From assembly GCA_035531775.1 (NCBI GenBank), contig DATKSG010000009.1, positions 1-54,911 on the forward strand: a stretch of 54,911 bases of DNA. Reading direction: 5' to 3'. Positions 1-8,728 of this stretch are shown one piece after another (position 1 is the first letter of the stretch; every line of letters begins with the position of its first letter). This DNA is from DATKSG01 sp035531775 (GTDB lineage: Bacteria > Actinomycetota > Acidimicrobiia > Acidimicrobiales > UBA8190). Under the pieces are notes generated by a model. That model made no database searches and was not told the DNA's origin. It saw only the letters and a list, made by a program, of their open reading frames with translations. Position numbers and translations under genes: made by a program.

Positions 1-1653
1 GTCGACGCCCTGCCAGAAGGACATGGTGGCGAACAGGCACGACGACTCGTCGGCGACGAACTCGGCCAGCAGCTTGGCCTTGGGCCGGTCGTTCTGGGCC
101 AAGACGGTGAAGCCCAGGGTGTCGCGTAGCGCTTCCACCGCGCTCTGCATGGCGCGCCAACTGGTGAACAAGGCCAGGGTCCTGCCCCCGGCCGCCTCTG
201 CCAGTGACCGGATCTCTCTGTGCACTGCCGCCTCGGCATCGGGGCTGCGCCGGTCGGGCAGGTCGGTGGGGCAGTACAGCACGGCGTGGGTGCGGTAGGG
301 GAAGGGGCTGCCGACGTCGAGGTGATCGGTTTGGGTGACCGGCAGGCCCAGCCGTTCGCCGAGCAGCGGGGGGATGGTGGCCGAGGTCAGCACGGCCGTG
401 ATGTTTGGCCACAGCCGCTCGGCCAGCACCGCGCCGACCTCCACCGGGGCGGCCCGCAAGGTGAGCGTGCGACCGCCCTGGCCGCTCGACTCGACCCATG
501 CCACCTGGTCGGGCCCGAGGGCCACCAGCTGGGCCAGGTCCTCGCTCAAGTGGGACGTGGCCAGCAGCGCCCGGGCCCGACGGGCTGAAAGGTCGGTGTC
601 GTCCTTGCTGGCCCCGCTGCGCAGGGCCCCGGCCATGGCGCTCACCCGCCCAGCGGCCAAAGTGAGGACCGAGCCGAGATCCCCATCGGAGGGCACCACC
701 CGCCGGCCGGCCAGGCTGCGCAGCACCACCTCTAGGCGATCGGCGGTGTCGCCCACCCCATCGGCCAGCCCGGCATCGGCGCTGGCGAGCAACCCGCGGG
801 CCAGCTGCCCGGCGGCCCTGACCCGCCCGCCGGTGAGCTCCACTCCGAGGCCCGCCGTCATGACGTCCTCCACGGCGTGGGCCTCGTCGAGGACGAGGAC
901 CTCGTGCTCGGGCAGCACGGCGCCGTCGCTGGCCACATGGGTGGCGTACAGATGCGTGTTCACCACCACGATGTCGGCCGCCCCCGCTCTGGCCCGGGCG
1001 TGCTCGGCGAAGCAGTCGGGCCCCGAAGGGCAACGGAAAGCTCCCGGGCACTCTCGAGCTGTCACCGACACCGTGGCCCAAGCGCGAGGGTCGGGCTCGA
1101 AGGCGAGGTCGGCGCGGTCCCCGGTGGTGGTGGAATCGGCCCACGCCACCAGTTGGCGCACCTGGTCGGCGAAACGCCCGCCGTGGAGCGCGGCCTCGGT
1201 CGGCGCCGAGCTCGGCGCGGCGCCGACCTGGTCGTCGTCGAAGAGCATCTCGGGGGCGACCGCCGCCCCGGGATCCACCACCCGGCCCGACACCTCGGCC
1301 ACCCGTTGGCGACAGAGGTAGTTGCTCCGTCCCTTGAGCACGGCGAAGCGCAGGCGACGTCCGCTGCCGCCGGCTTGATCGAGCTGCGGGAGGTCCTTGG
1401 CCGCCAGCTGGTCCTGGAGCGCCTTGGTGGCGGTGGCCACCACCACCTTGCGGCCCGAGCGCACGAGCGGGAGGAGGTAGGCCAGTGACTTGCCGGTGCC
1501 CGTGCCGGCCTGGACCACGAGATGGCGCCCATCGGCGACGGCCCGCTCCACCGCCTCGGCCATGGCCAGTTGCCCCGGTCGGTCCTCGCCGCCACCGGGC
1601 AGGGTGGCGGCCACCTGGTGCAGGGCATCGGCCAGGTCCTCGTCTCCCACCAC
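1..1653 (-). CDS. dinG: DinG/XPD-type ATP-dependent DNA helicase, 3' part missing
   Basis: Superfamily 2 iron-sulfur helicase of the DinG/YoaA type, expected to unwind 5'-tailed DNA, R-loops or forks in repair. Reading leftward from GTG at 1653, residues 50-56 are the Walker A GTGTGKS, followed by motif Ia-like VVVATATKALQDQL. The DEAH box (VLDEAHAVED) lies near residue 254. Cysteines in GRSNYLC, ECPGAF and RCPSGPDC, before VVNTHL, are the expected Fe-S cluster ligands. The frame is still open at base 1, ending in FATMSFWQGVD, the start of motif VI, so the last part of the protein lies outside the window. 551 codons are visible. A second GTG follows immediately at 1650, and an in-frame stop at 1660-1662 bars a longer start. 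Divergent from the cold-shock gene. Confidence 0.9.
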   Translation of the reverse strand, partial: MVGDEDLADALHQVAATLPGGGEDRPGQLAMAEAVERAVADGRHLVVQAGTGTGKSLAYLLPLVRSGRKVVVATATKALQDQLAAKDLPQLDQAGGSGRRLRFAVLKGRSNYLCRQRVAEVSGRVVDPGAAVAPEMLFDDDQVGAAPSSAPTEAALHGGRFADQVRQLVAWADSTTTGDRADLAFEPDPRAWATVSVTARECPGAFRCPSGPDCFAEHARARAGAADIVVVNTHLYATHVASDGAVLPEHEVLVLDEAHAVEDVMTAGLGVELTGGRVRAAGQLARGLLASADAGLADGVGDTADRLEVVLRSLAGRRVVPSDGDLGSVLTLAAGRVSAMAGALRSGASKDDTDLSARRARALLATSHLSEDLAQLVALGPDQVAWVESSGQGGRTLTLRAAPVEVGAVLAERLWPNITAVLTSATIPPLLGERLGLPVTQTDHLDVGSPFPYRTHAVLYCPTDLPDRRSPDAEAAVHREIRSLAEAAGGRTLALFTSWRAMQSAVEALRDTLGFTVLAQNDRPKAKLLAEFVADESSCLFATMSFWQGVD

Positions 1654-1828
1654 CTGACGCTACCTCGCCGGTGCGCGGCGCCCTCGGCCCCGAAGTGCCC
1701 CCTGGCGCCAGAGCCGCGCTACGCTTTTCGGCAGCGTTCGGTTGGATCACGCAGGGCCGTTCGCCGTTGTCGGTTGACGCTTCGTCTCCCGCAAGTCCAG
1801 TTCGTGCGTGGAGAAATGAGGCAGCAGC

Positions 1829-2032
1829 ATGGCCGAAGGTATGGTGAAGTGGTTCAACTCGACCAAGGGCTACGGGTTCGTCACGCCTGACGACGGATCG
1901 CCCGATGTGTTCGTCCACTTCTCGGCTATCGAAGGCACCGGATACCGCGAGCTCGCCGAGGGTGAGCGGGTGGAGTTCGACTCCACGGCCGGCGCCAAGG
2001 GCCCGCAGGCCACCAAGGTCCGCCGGCTCTAG
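1829..2032 (+). CDS. Cold-shock domain protein (CspA family)
   Basis: A 67-residue single cold-shock domain, the usual family length, which binds single-stranded RNA/DNA as an RNA chaperone in the cytoplasm. RNP1 (KGYGFV) and RNP2 (VFVHF) are both intact, and the start MAEGMVKWFNSTKGYG is canonical. An AG-rich stretch (aaatgaggcagcagc) precedes the ATG. A TTGACG at 1774-1779 could be a -35 box, but I see no convincing -10. The gene is monocistronic, flanked upstream by the divergent helicase gene and downstream by a strong hairpin at 2055-2086. Confidence 0.95.
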   Translation: MAEGMVKWFNSTKGYGFVTPDDGSPDVFVHFSAIEGTGYRELAEGERVEFDSTAGAKGPQATKVRRL

Positions 2033-2054
2033 CCGACCTGCACCAGGTCTTCAT

Positions 2055-2086
2055 CGACAAGGGCGGCCCCCGGGCCGCCCTTGTCG
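2055..2086. terminator. Perfect 15-bp GC-rich hairpin, bidirectional terminator
   Basis: Bases 2055-2069 pair perfectly with 2072-2086 (cgacaagggcggccc / gggccgcccttgtcg) with almost no loop. It sits between the cold-shock stop (2032) and the convergent stop of the binding-protein gene (2089), so it can end transcription from both sides. The 5' flank is not T-rich; T-tail-less hairpins are common in high-GC actinobacteria. Confidence 0.75.
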
Positions 2087-2088
2087 CG

Positions 2089-3795
2089 TCAGTGGCCGAA
2101 GCAGCCGAGCTGGGTGTGGTTGGGCTGCCAGGCGTTGGGGTCGAGGAAGGTGAACCACCGACCCTGTTCGCAGCTCTCCCACGCTCCCTTGCCACCGTCG
2201 AAGTTGGAGGTGGCGTTGGGGTTCCACCAGCCGATCTGCGTGGTCAGGGAGGGCGAGAAGGCCCCGATGCCGCCCTGCCAGGTGCCCACGTCGCCGTTGG
2301 GCGAGCGCCCCATGGAGAAGACCCCTTGCTGGAAGGTGCCTGGCGTCAGGTGGGGCCCCGACGCTTGCAGGGAATCGAACAAGTACAGCACCGAGTAATA
2401 GGCCACCAGGTAGTACTGCTCGGCCGGGGTGCCACCGGGGTCGGCCAACTGGAACACCTTGTAGGCCTCGGTCTGCGACGGCTGGGGGAACTGGCCCTCC
2501 TGGGACATCATGTGCGCCATCTGGTCCTGAGCCGGCAGGCGCCCCTGGGGGTCGTACCAGCCGATGCCGAGCCACTCGGGGTCGTACTGCTGCTGGTCGG
2601 CGGCCTGGTACAGCAGGATCGGGAAGAGCGGGTCGCACCCGCAGATGACGGTGGTGACGCCGGCTTGCTTCATCTGGGCCACGATGCTCACGGCCTGTTG
2701 CTCGAAGGAGGCCACGTCGATGGCGTAGCTGACTCTTTTGGCCAGCGTGACCCCGCATGTCTTCAGTAGGCCGTTCTGCACGAGGTCGCCCACGGCTGAG
2801 TACTCGGGGTTGTCGGGGCCGATGAAGCCGAACTTGCGCGCCTGGGTCTGGTACGTGGGGTCACCGGCATAAATGGCCGGCAGGCCGGCCATGCGGTCAC
2901 AGGCGATGTTGACGAAGCCGTCGGCCCCGGCCGTGCCGGTGGGGGTGACGGAGTACTCGTAGGGCGCGTACTGCTGGTACCACTGGGTGGGGAACCCGAG
3001 GCCGCCGATGCCCACCACGCTTGCTTGGGCCAGGTCCTGCTCGTAGTACTGCGACCCGAACAGAGGGAAGGTCAGGTCGGCGAAGGCCCCCTCGTCGTAG
3101 GCGCTCTGGGCGTCAGCCTGGGCGGCGGCCAGGTCCTGGCCCTCGTCCTCGGCCAGGTAGTCGCCTTGGCCCTGGTACGGGACCATCTGTACCTTGCGGC
3201 CGTAGAGCTCGTACTGGCTGTTGAAGTAGCGGATGTAGGTCTGCATGTCGGCGATGAGGCCGTTGTCGTCGGGGAAGGCGTTGCCGGCCAGGGACTGAGC
3301 CGCCGACTGCTGGGTCGAGTTGGGCTCGCGGTAGCTGATGGTGATGGTGGACGACGTGATTCCGTGACTGGTGGCGCCGCCGTTGTTGCCGTGGAAGGCG
3401 GGTACGCACTGCGGGGCGTAGACGGACCATGCCACCTGGCGTACCCCGGGCTTGCAGACCAGGCCGCTGCGCGTGAGGTTCGATGCCGCCGCCGTTCCCT
3501 GGGCGCCTCCCGACGCCCCCGACGAACCACCGCCTCCGGTGCCGGCGCCCCCGGCTGCTCCGGCGACTCCAGCGACCACAGTGGTGGAGGAACCACCTCC
3601 TGCGGACCCCGCCGCGGTGGCGGCCCGACGGGCGCCGCTGCCCGACGAGGAACTCGGCACCGGCGGAGCCAGCGAGACCACCAGGGCCAGGGTCAAGGCG
3701 GCGGCCAGCAACGGAGACCAGCGCACCACCGTCTTCACGATGTAGCGCTTGGTGTCAGCGTCGAGCACTGGTGTCGCCGCCGCGACCGGTTCCAT
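2089..3795 (-). CDS. Membrane-anchored ABC substrate-binding protein, LivK-like (type I periplasmic fold)
   Basis: A 568-residue extracellular ligand-binding protein of the branched-chain amino acid (LivK/Peripla_BP_6) type. The N-terminus is about 27 cytoplasmic residues ending TVVRW, then one hydrophobic segment (about 29-47, LLAAALTLALVVSLA). A long Ser/Gly/Ala linker follows (about 50-110), then a two-lobed binding domain with segments such as SSTITISYREP, RKFGFIGPDNPEYSAVG and VTTVICGCDP. There is no lipobox cysteine, so it looks like a signal anchor rather than a lipoprotein, which is unusual for this family. It diverges from the permease/ATPase gene and is the probable ligand receptor for that transporter. 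The ligand cannot be told from sequence. Confidence 0.85.
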   Translation of the reverse strand: MEPVAAATPVLDADTKRYIVKTVVRWSPLLAAALTLALVVSLAPPVPSSSSGSGARRAATAAGSAGGGSSTTVVAGVAGAAGGAGTGGGGSSGASGGAQGTAAASNLTRSGLVCKPGVRQVAWSVYAPQCVPAFHGNNGGATSHGITSSTITISYREPNSTQQSAAQSLAGNAFPDDNGLIADMQTYIRYFNSQYELYGRKVQMVPYQGQGDYLAEDEGQDLAAAQADAQSAYDEGAFADLTFPLFGSQYYEQDLAQASVVGIGGLGFPTQWYQQYAPYEYSVTPTGTAGADGFVNIACDRMAGLPAIYAGDPTYQTQARKFGFIGPDNPEYSAVGDLVQNGLLKTCGVTLAKRVSYAIDVASFEQQAVSIVAQMKQAGVTTVICGCDPLFPILLYQAADQQQYDPEWLGIGWYDPQGRLPAQDQMAHMMSQEGQFPQPSQTEAYKVFQLADPGGTPAEQYYLVAYYSVLYLFDSLQASGPHLTPGTFQQGVFSMGRSPNGDVGTWQGGIGAFSPSLTTQIGWWNPNATSNFDGGKGAWESCEQGRWFTFLDPNAWQPNHTQLGCFGH

Positions 3796-3942
3796 GACGA
3801 TGGCCGTCCCCCCATGGCCGCGGCTCGTGCCGTGACCTTCCGTCTAGAAGAGGAACGCCCCGGTTGTCGCCCTCTTGCGCAGTGGGGCCGCCCCTCGGCT
3901 GCCAACCGCAAGATAACGCCTCCGGGGCCGTTGTCCGCGACG

Positions 3943-5007
3943 ATGGCCTGGGGGGAAGGCGCCGATACGCCGCGCACCGTTGCCGGGGGCGTTTCGCCCA
4001 TCGGCCGGCAGCTGGCGTTGCTCGGGCGCCGCTACTACCCGGTGGCCATCGCCGGGGCCTTTCTGGCCACGGTGGTGGGCTTCTTCCCGAGCACCGCCCC
4101 CTTCGGCCTCGGAGGCGAGCTGTTCGCCGCCGGCACCCCGGCTCCCGCCCAGGTGACGGGCCGGCCACCGGCCACCGCCGCCGGGAACGGCGCCGCCGGC
4201 GTCGGGCTGGCCATGGGGCCCTATCTGTCCGCCCTGGGATCGCCGGGCCCGCTGTTGTCGTCGGCCTTCGGCCCCCTGCCCTCGCCGTCGTCCTCGCCGA
4301 CCCCGACCCCGTCGCCGGAGCCACCGTCGAGCATCCCGGCTCCGGCCACCTGCCCCATCCCGGTGCCGATGACCGGGACCCAGTTCGACGACCTCCTGCT
4401 CGAGGTGGTCTCGCTGTGTGAGGCCATCACGGGGTCCCAGGGCTCGCTACCTTCGGTGACCGGCCTCCTCGGAATCCCCGGGGCTCCGAGCGTGACCGCG
4501 CCCGGCGCGTCAGGGTTGGCCGTGCCCGGCGCGTCGCCGGCCGTGGTGCTCCTCAGGGTGGTGCAGGGCCCGGGCTCCGGCACCGTCGTGCCCCCGTCGG
4601 TGGTCTCGAGGGTCGCCACCATCACCCATCAGGGCGCCACCGTGATGCTGGTGCTGGTACCGAGCCCCGGTGCCGCCGGAGGCCCTGGCGCCTTCGGCGC
4701 CTGGGTCAGCCGCACCGTGGCCGCCGTGCCCGGAGCCGACCTCGTAGCCGTGGGGGCCGGCGCCGCCCCCGGCGGAGCGGCGGCCACAGCGGCCCTGGCT
4801 CCCACTATCCTCGCCGGCCTGCAGGCGGCCGAGCATGCCGCCCGGGCCGGGCAGCGAGTCAGTGTGTGGTGGGGCGATGGCGGCGCTTCGGTGGCTGACG
4901 CCGCGTTGTGGAGGGCCATGACCGTGCCGGCTCCGGTGGCCGGCGCGCCCGTGATCGGGCGCCTCGGGTCCGGGGACGTCGTCGTCGGTCCGCTTCCCGG
5001 GCGCTGA
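3943..5007 (+). CDS. Unrecognised anchored protein with Pro-rich linker, coupled to ABC transporter gene
   Basis: A protein of 354 residues I do not recognise. The start at ATG 3943 is chosen because the composition becomes protein-like there and a hydrophobic segment (YYPVAIAGAFLATVVGFFP, about 31-49) follows. After it come an Ala/Gly-rich stretch and a Ser/Pro linker (SSSPTPTPSPEPPSS, about 109-123). A C-terminal region then alternates hydrophobic strands (VATITHQGATVMLVLVP; GADLVAVGAG; SVWWGDGGASVADAALW). This is compatible with an exported, membrane-tethered domain. The stop at 5007 is one base from the GTG of the transporter gene, so the two are almost certainly co-translated. A role as an accessory subunit of that transporter is inference only. 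Confidence 0.7.
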   Translation: MAWGEGADTPRTVAGGVSPIGRQLALLGRRYYPVAIAGAFLATVVGFFPSTAPFGLGGELFAAGTPAPAQVTGRPPATAAGNGAAGVGLAMGPYLSALGSPGPLLSSAFGPLPSPSSSPTPTPSPEPPSSIPAPATCPIPVPMTGTQFDDLLLEVVSLCEAITGSQGSLPSVTGLLGIPGAPSVTAPGASGLAVPGASPAVVLLRVVQGPGSGTVVPPSVVSRVATITHQGATVMLVLVPSPGAAGGPGAFGAWVSRTVAAVPGADLVAVGAGAAPGGAAATAALAPTILAGLQAAEHAARAGQRVSVWWGDGGASVADAALWRAMTVPAPVAGAPVIGRLGSGDVVVGPLPGR

Positions 5008-5008
5008 G

Positions 5009-8000
5009 GTGGGGGGCCTGCTCGACCGGCCGGCCCGGCTCGTCGCAGCTGCCGGCTTCGCCGCCGTGGTGGCCTGGGCGCTCGCTGCGGCTCTTCTGCC
5101 GTCGGGGCTCCCCTTCGGCGTCGTGCTCTACGGCCTCGTCCTCGGTGGCCTTTCCTCGCTGATCGCCGTGGGGCTGGTGCTCGTGCACCGTTCGGCGCGC
5201 ATCATCAACTTCGCCCAGGCTGACATCGGGGGCCTGGCCGCCGCCGTGGCCGTCATGATGGTCATCGGCTGGCACCTGCCGTACTTCTTGGCCTTGGTGG
5301 TGGGTCTGGTCGCCGCCGTGCTCACCGGGGCGGTGGTCGACGCCGTAGTGGTCCGGCGCTTCTTCCGAGCGCCGCGACTCATCTTGACCGTGGCCACCTT
5401 GGGCGTGGCCCAGATCGTCGGCGCGGCGGAGATCGGCCTGCCGTCGGCCTTCACCCATCCGGCGCCGCTCAAGACCTTCACCACACCGTTCAACTTCACC
5501 TTCCCGGTGGGCCCCATCGTCTTCAACGGGAACCACGTGGTGGCCATGGTGGTGGTCCCAGTGGCCATGGTGGCGTTGTGGTGGTTCCTCGGTCGCACCG
5601 ACACCGGGATCGCCATCCGGGCGTCGGCCGACTCCAACGAGCGGGCCATGCTGCTCGGCATCCCCGTGCGCCGCCTCTCGCGCGTCACCTGGATGGTGGC
5701 AGCAGGCCTGTCGGGTATCGGAGCCATGCTGAGCGCCCCCATTCTCGGCCCGCAGCTGGGAGTGAACGCCGGTCCGGAGGTGCTGCTGGCCCCGCTGGCC
5801 GCCGCCGTGGTGGCTCGCATGGAGAGCTTGCCAACGGCCTTCGTCGCGTCGCTGGCCATCGGCGTGTTCCAGCAGGCGGTGTTCTGGTCCTATCCGCAGT
5901 CGCACATGGTGGACGTGGCCATGTTCGCCCTGGTGTGGGTGGCCCTGCTGACGCAACGCCGGCGTGCCACCCGCACCGACGACGGGGGCCTCGGCGGTTA
6001 CGTGGCGGTGCGCGAGGTGCGGCCCGTGCCGGCCGTGCTGGCGCGCCGTGTCGAGGTGCGCTTGGCCCGGAGCCTGGGCCTGGCCGCCCTACTGGCGCTG
6101 GCCGTGGCCATCCCCTTCGGGGTATCGACGTCCAAGGTCACGCTGCTCGCCTACACCGCCATCTACGGGATCATCGCCGTGTCGTTGGTGGCCCTCACCG
6201 GATGGGCCGGCCAGATGAGCCTGGGCCAGTTCGCCTTTGTGGGCGTGGGGTCGGCTACCACCGGCGCCCTGCTCGTGCACGCCCACGCCGACTTCCTGCT
6301 CGCTCTGTTGGCCGCCGCTGTGGTGGGGGCGGCCACCGCAGCGGTGGTCGGAATCCCGGCCCTGCGCATCCCCGGACTCATGCTGGCCGTGGCCACCATG
6401 GCCTTCGCCGTGCCGGTGTCGACCTATCTGCTCGACTCGACGTACTTCCCCGTGCTCAACCCAGCCATCGTGTCGGCCCCGGTGCTCTTCGGCCATCTGT
6501 CGCTTCGGGGATGGATCGCCTTCTACGAGTTCTGTCTGGCCATGTTGGTGGTGTCGTACCTGCTGGCGCGCAACTTCCGCCGGCTCCGTGCCGGTCGCGC
6601 CGCCGTGGCTGTGCGCGACAACGAGCGTGGAGCGGCCGCCTTCGGGATTCGGCCCTATGCGGCGAAACTCACGGCCTTCTCGCTGTCGGGCGGCCTGGCC
6701 GGCCTGGCCGGAGGGCTGTACGTGGTGGCGCAGCGTGGGCTGGGCTTCAACGGCTACAACCCCGAGCTGAGCATCATCGTCTTCACCATGGTGGTAGTGG
6801 GCGGCCTGGGCTCGCTGCCCGGCGCTCTGCTCGGTGCGCTGTATGTGGAAGGCGCCCAGTACTTCCTCCAGAACGGCGCCGCCCAGCTACTGGCCACCGG
6901 GGCCGGCTTGCTGGTGTTGCTCATGATCGTGCCCGGCGGCCTCGGCGAAGTGGTCTTCCGTGGCCGCGACCGCCTGCTCGTGGCCTTGGCCCGGGCCCGG
7001 GGGATCTCGGTGCCGTCGCTCACCGAACGAGGCGGGGCCAGAGGTGAGGCCGGGGTGCGCGTCGAAGGTGGTCTCGGCGCCGCCCTGCCGCCACCGGCGC
7101 CACCAACGCCACCGCCCGGGGTGGGGCCCCCATTGGTGTCGTGTCATGGGATCGACGCCGCCTACGGCGCGGTGCAGGTGCTGTTCGGGGTGGACCTCGC
7201 CGTGGGCGACGGCGACATCGTGGCGCTGCTCGGGACCAACGGGGCCGGCAAGTCCACCGTGTTGCGGGTCATGGCCGGGCTCATGCCGGCCACCTCCGGC
7301 TCGGTGCACTACGAAGGACGCGACATCGGCGCCCTTGACCCGGTGGAGCGTGTCGAGCTCGGCATCGTGACCGTTCCCGGCGGCCGCGGTGTGTTCCCGT
7401 CGCTGACGGTGGCCGAGAACCTCCGCCTCGGCGGCTGGCTGGTGCGGCGCCAACCCGAGGCGCTGGCCCGGGCCACCGACGGCGTGTTGGCTCTATTCCC
7501 GGCCCTGGGCCAGAGGCTCTCCACCCGGGCGGCCGAGCTCTCGGGCGGGGAGCAGCAGATGCTCACCTTGGCCCAGGCCCTGCTGTGCCGGCCCAAGCTG
7601 CTGCTCATCGACGAGCTCTCGTTGGGCCTGGCCCCCACCGTGGTGGCCGAGCTGCTGGAGGTGGTGCGGCGGCTGGCCGCCGACGGGACCACGGTGCTGG
7701 TGGTGGAGCAGTCGTTGAACGTGGCCGCCGCCCTGGCTCCCGCCGCGGTGTTCCTCGAGCGGGGCCAGGTGCGCTTTTCGGGGCCCACGGCCGAGTTGGC
7801 CGATCGACCCGAGCTGGCGCGCGCTGTCTTCCTGCGAGGTGCCGACCCGGTGCCACGCGGCCACGAGAGGAGCGGCCAGCGCTGGCGTGACGACGACGCC
7901 ATCGCCGGCCCGGTGCGTTTCGAAGTGCGCGAGGTGAGCAAGCACTTTGGCGGGGTCGACGCCGTGCACCGTGTGAGCTTCGAGGCCACGGCCGGCGAGG

Positions 8001-8698
8001 TCCTCGGGATCATCGGGGCCAACGGGGCGGGCAAGACCACTTTGTTCGACCTGTGCTCGGGCTTCGCCTCTCCCGACACGGGGTCGGTGCGGCTCCTCGG
8101 CCAGGACGTCACGGCCCTGTCGGCCGCCGATCGTGCCCGACGCGGCCTCGGGCGTGTGTTCCAGGACGCCCGTCTGTTCCCGTCGCTCACCGTGGCCGAG
8201 ACCCTGGCCGTGACCCTTGACCGCCACGTGGCCGTGCGCGAGCCGCTGGCCAACACCTTGGGGCTCGGCGCCGCCCTCGACGCCCAGCTGGTCGTCGGGG
8301 CCCGCGTGGACGAGCTGCTGGCGCTGGTGGGGCTCGAGTCCTACCGCGACGCCTTCGTGTCGGAGCTGTCTACCGGCACCCGTCGCATGGTCGAGCTGGC
8401 CGGGGCTCTGGCCCATGAGCCCTCGGTCCTGCTGCTCGACGAACCGTCGTCGGGCATCGCCCAGCGTGAGTCCGAGGCGCTCGGGGAGCTGCTGCTCACC
8501 GTGCGCCGGCACACCGGGGCCACGTTGGTCGTCATCGAGCACGACATCCCCCTGGTGTCGTCCCTGGCCGACCGCCTGCTGTGCCTGCACCTGGGCCAGG
8601 TCATCGCCGAGGGCCCTCCGGCGGAGGTGCTCGGCAATACCGAGGTGGTGGCCGCCTACCTGGGCACAGACGCCATCGCCATAGCCCGTTCGGGCTGA
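5009..8698 (+). CDS. Four-domain fused branched-chain-type ABC transporter (LivH-LivM-LivF-LivG in one chain)
   Basis: A 1229-residue polypeptide holding all membrane and ATPase parts of a HAAT-family importer, which are normally four separate proteins. About residues 10-315 are a LivH-like permease (HRSARIINFAQADIG; the RASADSNERAMLLGI loop). About 350-655 are a LivM-like permease (TGWAGQMSLGQFAFVGVG; AVRDNERGAAAFGI). About 709-940 are a LivF-like ATPase: Walker A GTNGAGKST near 742, signature LSGGEQQ near 844, Walker B LLLIDE near 864. About 969-1229 are a LivG-like ATPase: Walker A GANGAGKTT near 1003, signature LSTGTRR near 1120, Walker B LLLDEP near 1141. Both ATPases keep their core motifs. 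No internal stop occurs, and linkers are short and Pro/Gly-rich between LivM and LivF (about 670-705). GTG start at 5009. Substrate unknown; the divergent binding protein is the likely partner. Confidence 0.92.
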   Translation: MGGLLDRPARLVAAAGFAAVVAWALAAALLPSGLPFGVVLYGLVLGGLSSLIAVGLVLVHRSARIINFAQADIGGLAAAVAVMMVIGWHLPYFLALVVGLVAAVLTGAVVDAVVVRRFFRAPRLILTVATLGVAQIVGAAEIGLPSAFTHPAPLKTFTTPFNFTFPVGPIVFNGNHVVAMVVVPVAMVALWWFLGRTDTGIAIRASADSNERAMLLGIPVRRLSRVTWMVAAGLSGIGAMLSAPILGPQLGVNAGPEVLLAPLAAAVVARMESLPTAFVASLAIGVFQQAVFWSYPQSHMVDVAMFALVWVALLTQRRRATRTDDGGLGGYVAVREVRPVPAVLARRVEVRLARSLGLAALLALAVAIPFGVSTSKVTLLAYTAIYGIIAVSLVALTGWAGQMSLGQFAFVGVGSATTGALLVHAHADFLLALLAAAVVGAATAAVVGIPALRIPGLMLAVATMAFAVPVSTYLLDSTYFPVLNPAIVSAPVLFGHLSLRGWIAFYEFCLAMLVVSYLLARNFRRLRAGRAAVAVRDNERGAAAFGIRPYAAKLTAFSLSGGLAGLAGGLYVVAQRGLGFNGYNPELSIIVFTMVVVGGLGSLPGALLGALYVEGAQYFLQNGAAQLLATGAGLLVLLMIVPGGLGEVVFRGRDRLLVALARARGISVPSLTERGGARGEAGVRVEGGLGAALPPPAPPTPPPGVGPPLVSCHGIDAAYGAVQVLFGVDLAVGDGDIVALLGTNGAGKSTVLRVMAGLMPATSGSVHYEGRDIGALDPVERVELGIVTVPGGRGVFPSLTVAENLRLGGWLVRRQPEALARATDGVLALFPALGQRLSTRAAELSGGEQQMLTLAQALLCRPKLLLIDELSLGLAPTVVAELLEVVRRLAADGTTVLVVEQSLNVAAALAPAAVFLERGQVRFSGPTAELADRPELARAVFLRGADPVPRGHERSGQRWRDDDAIAGPVRFEVREVSKHFGGVDAVHRVSFEATAGEVLGIIGANGAGKTTLFDLCSGFASPDTGSVRLLGQDVTALSAADRARRGLGRVFQDARLFPSLTVAETLAVTLDRHVAVREPLANTLGLGAALDAQLVVGARVDELLALVGLESYRDAFVSELSTGTRRMVELAGALAHEPSVLLLDEPSSGIAQRESEALGELLLTVRRHTGATLVVIEHDIPLVSSLADRLLCLHLGQVIAEGPPAEVLGNTEVVAAYLGTDAIAIARSG

Positions 8699-8728
8699 CC
8701 CACCTCCAGCGCCCGATAGCTTCGGGCC

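Noticed and set aside
335..1628. Long plus- and minus-strand frames inside the helicase gene
   Set aside because: They are off-frame shadows of the helicase; only the frame with GTGTGKS, DEAH and the Fe-S cysteines is coding.
3025..3942. In-frame upstream extension of the 3943 protein
   Set aside because: It lies antisense to the binding-protein gene and has low-complexity Arg/Gly composition; protein-like sequence begins at ATG 3943.
8367..8390. Defective second ATPase because of LSTGTRR in place of LSGGQ
   Set aside because: LivG-type ATPases vary at this motif (for example LxYGQQRR), and the Walker A and B motifs are intact, so loss of function is not indicated.
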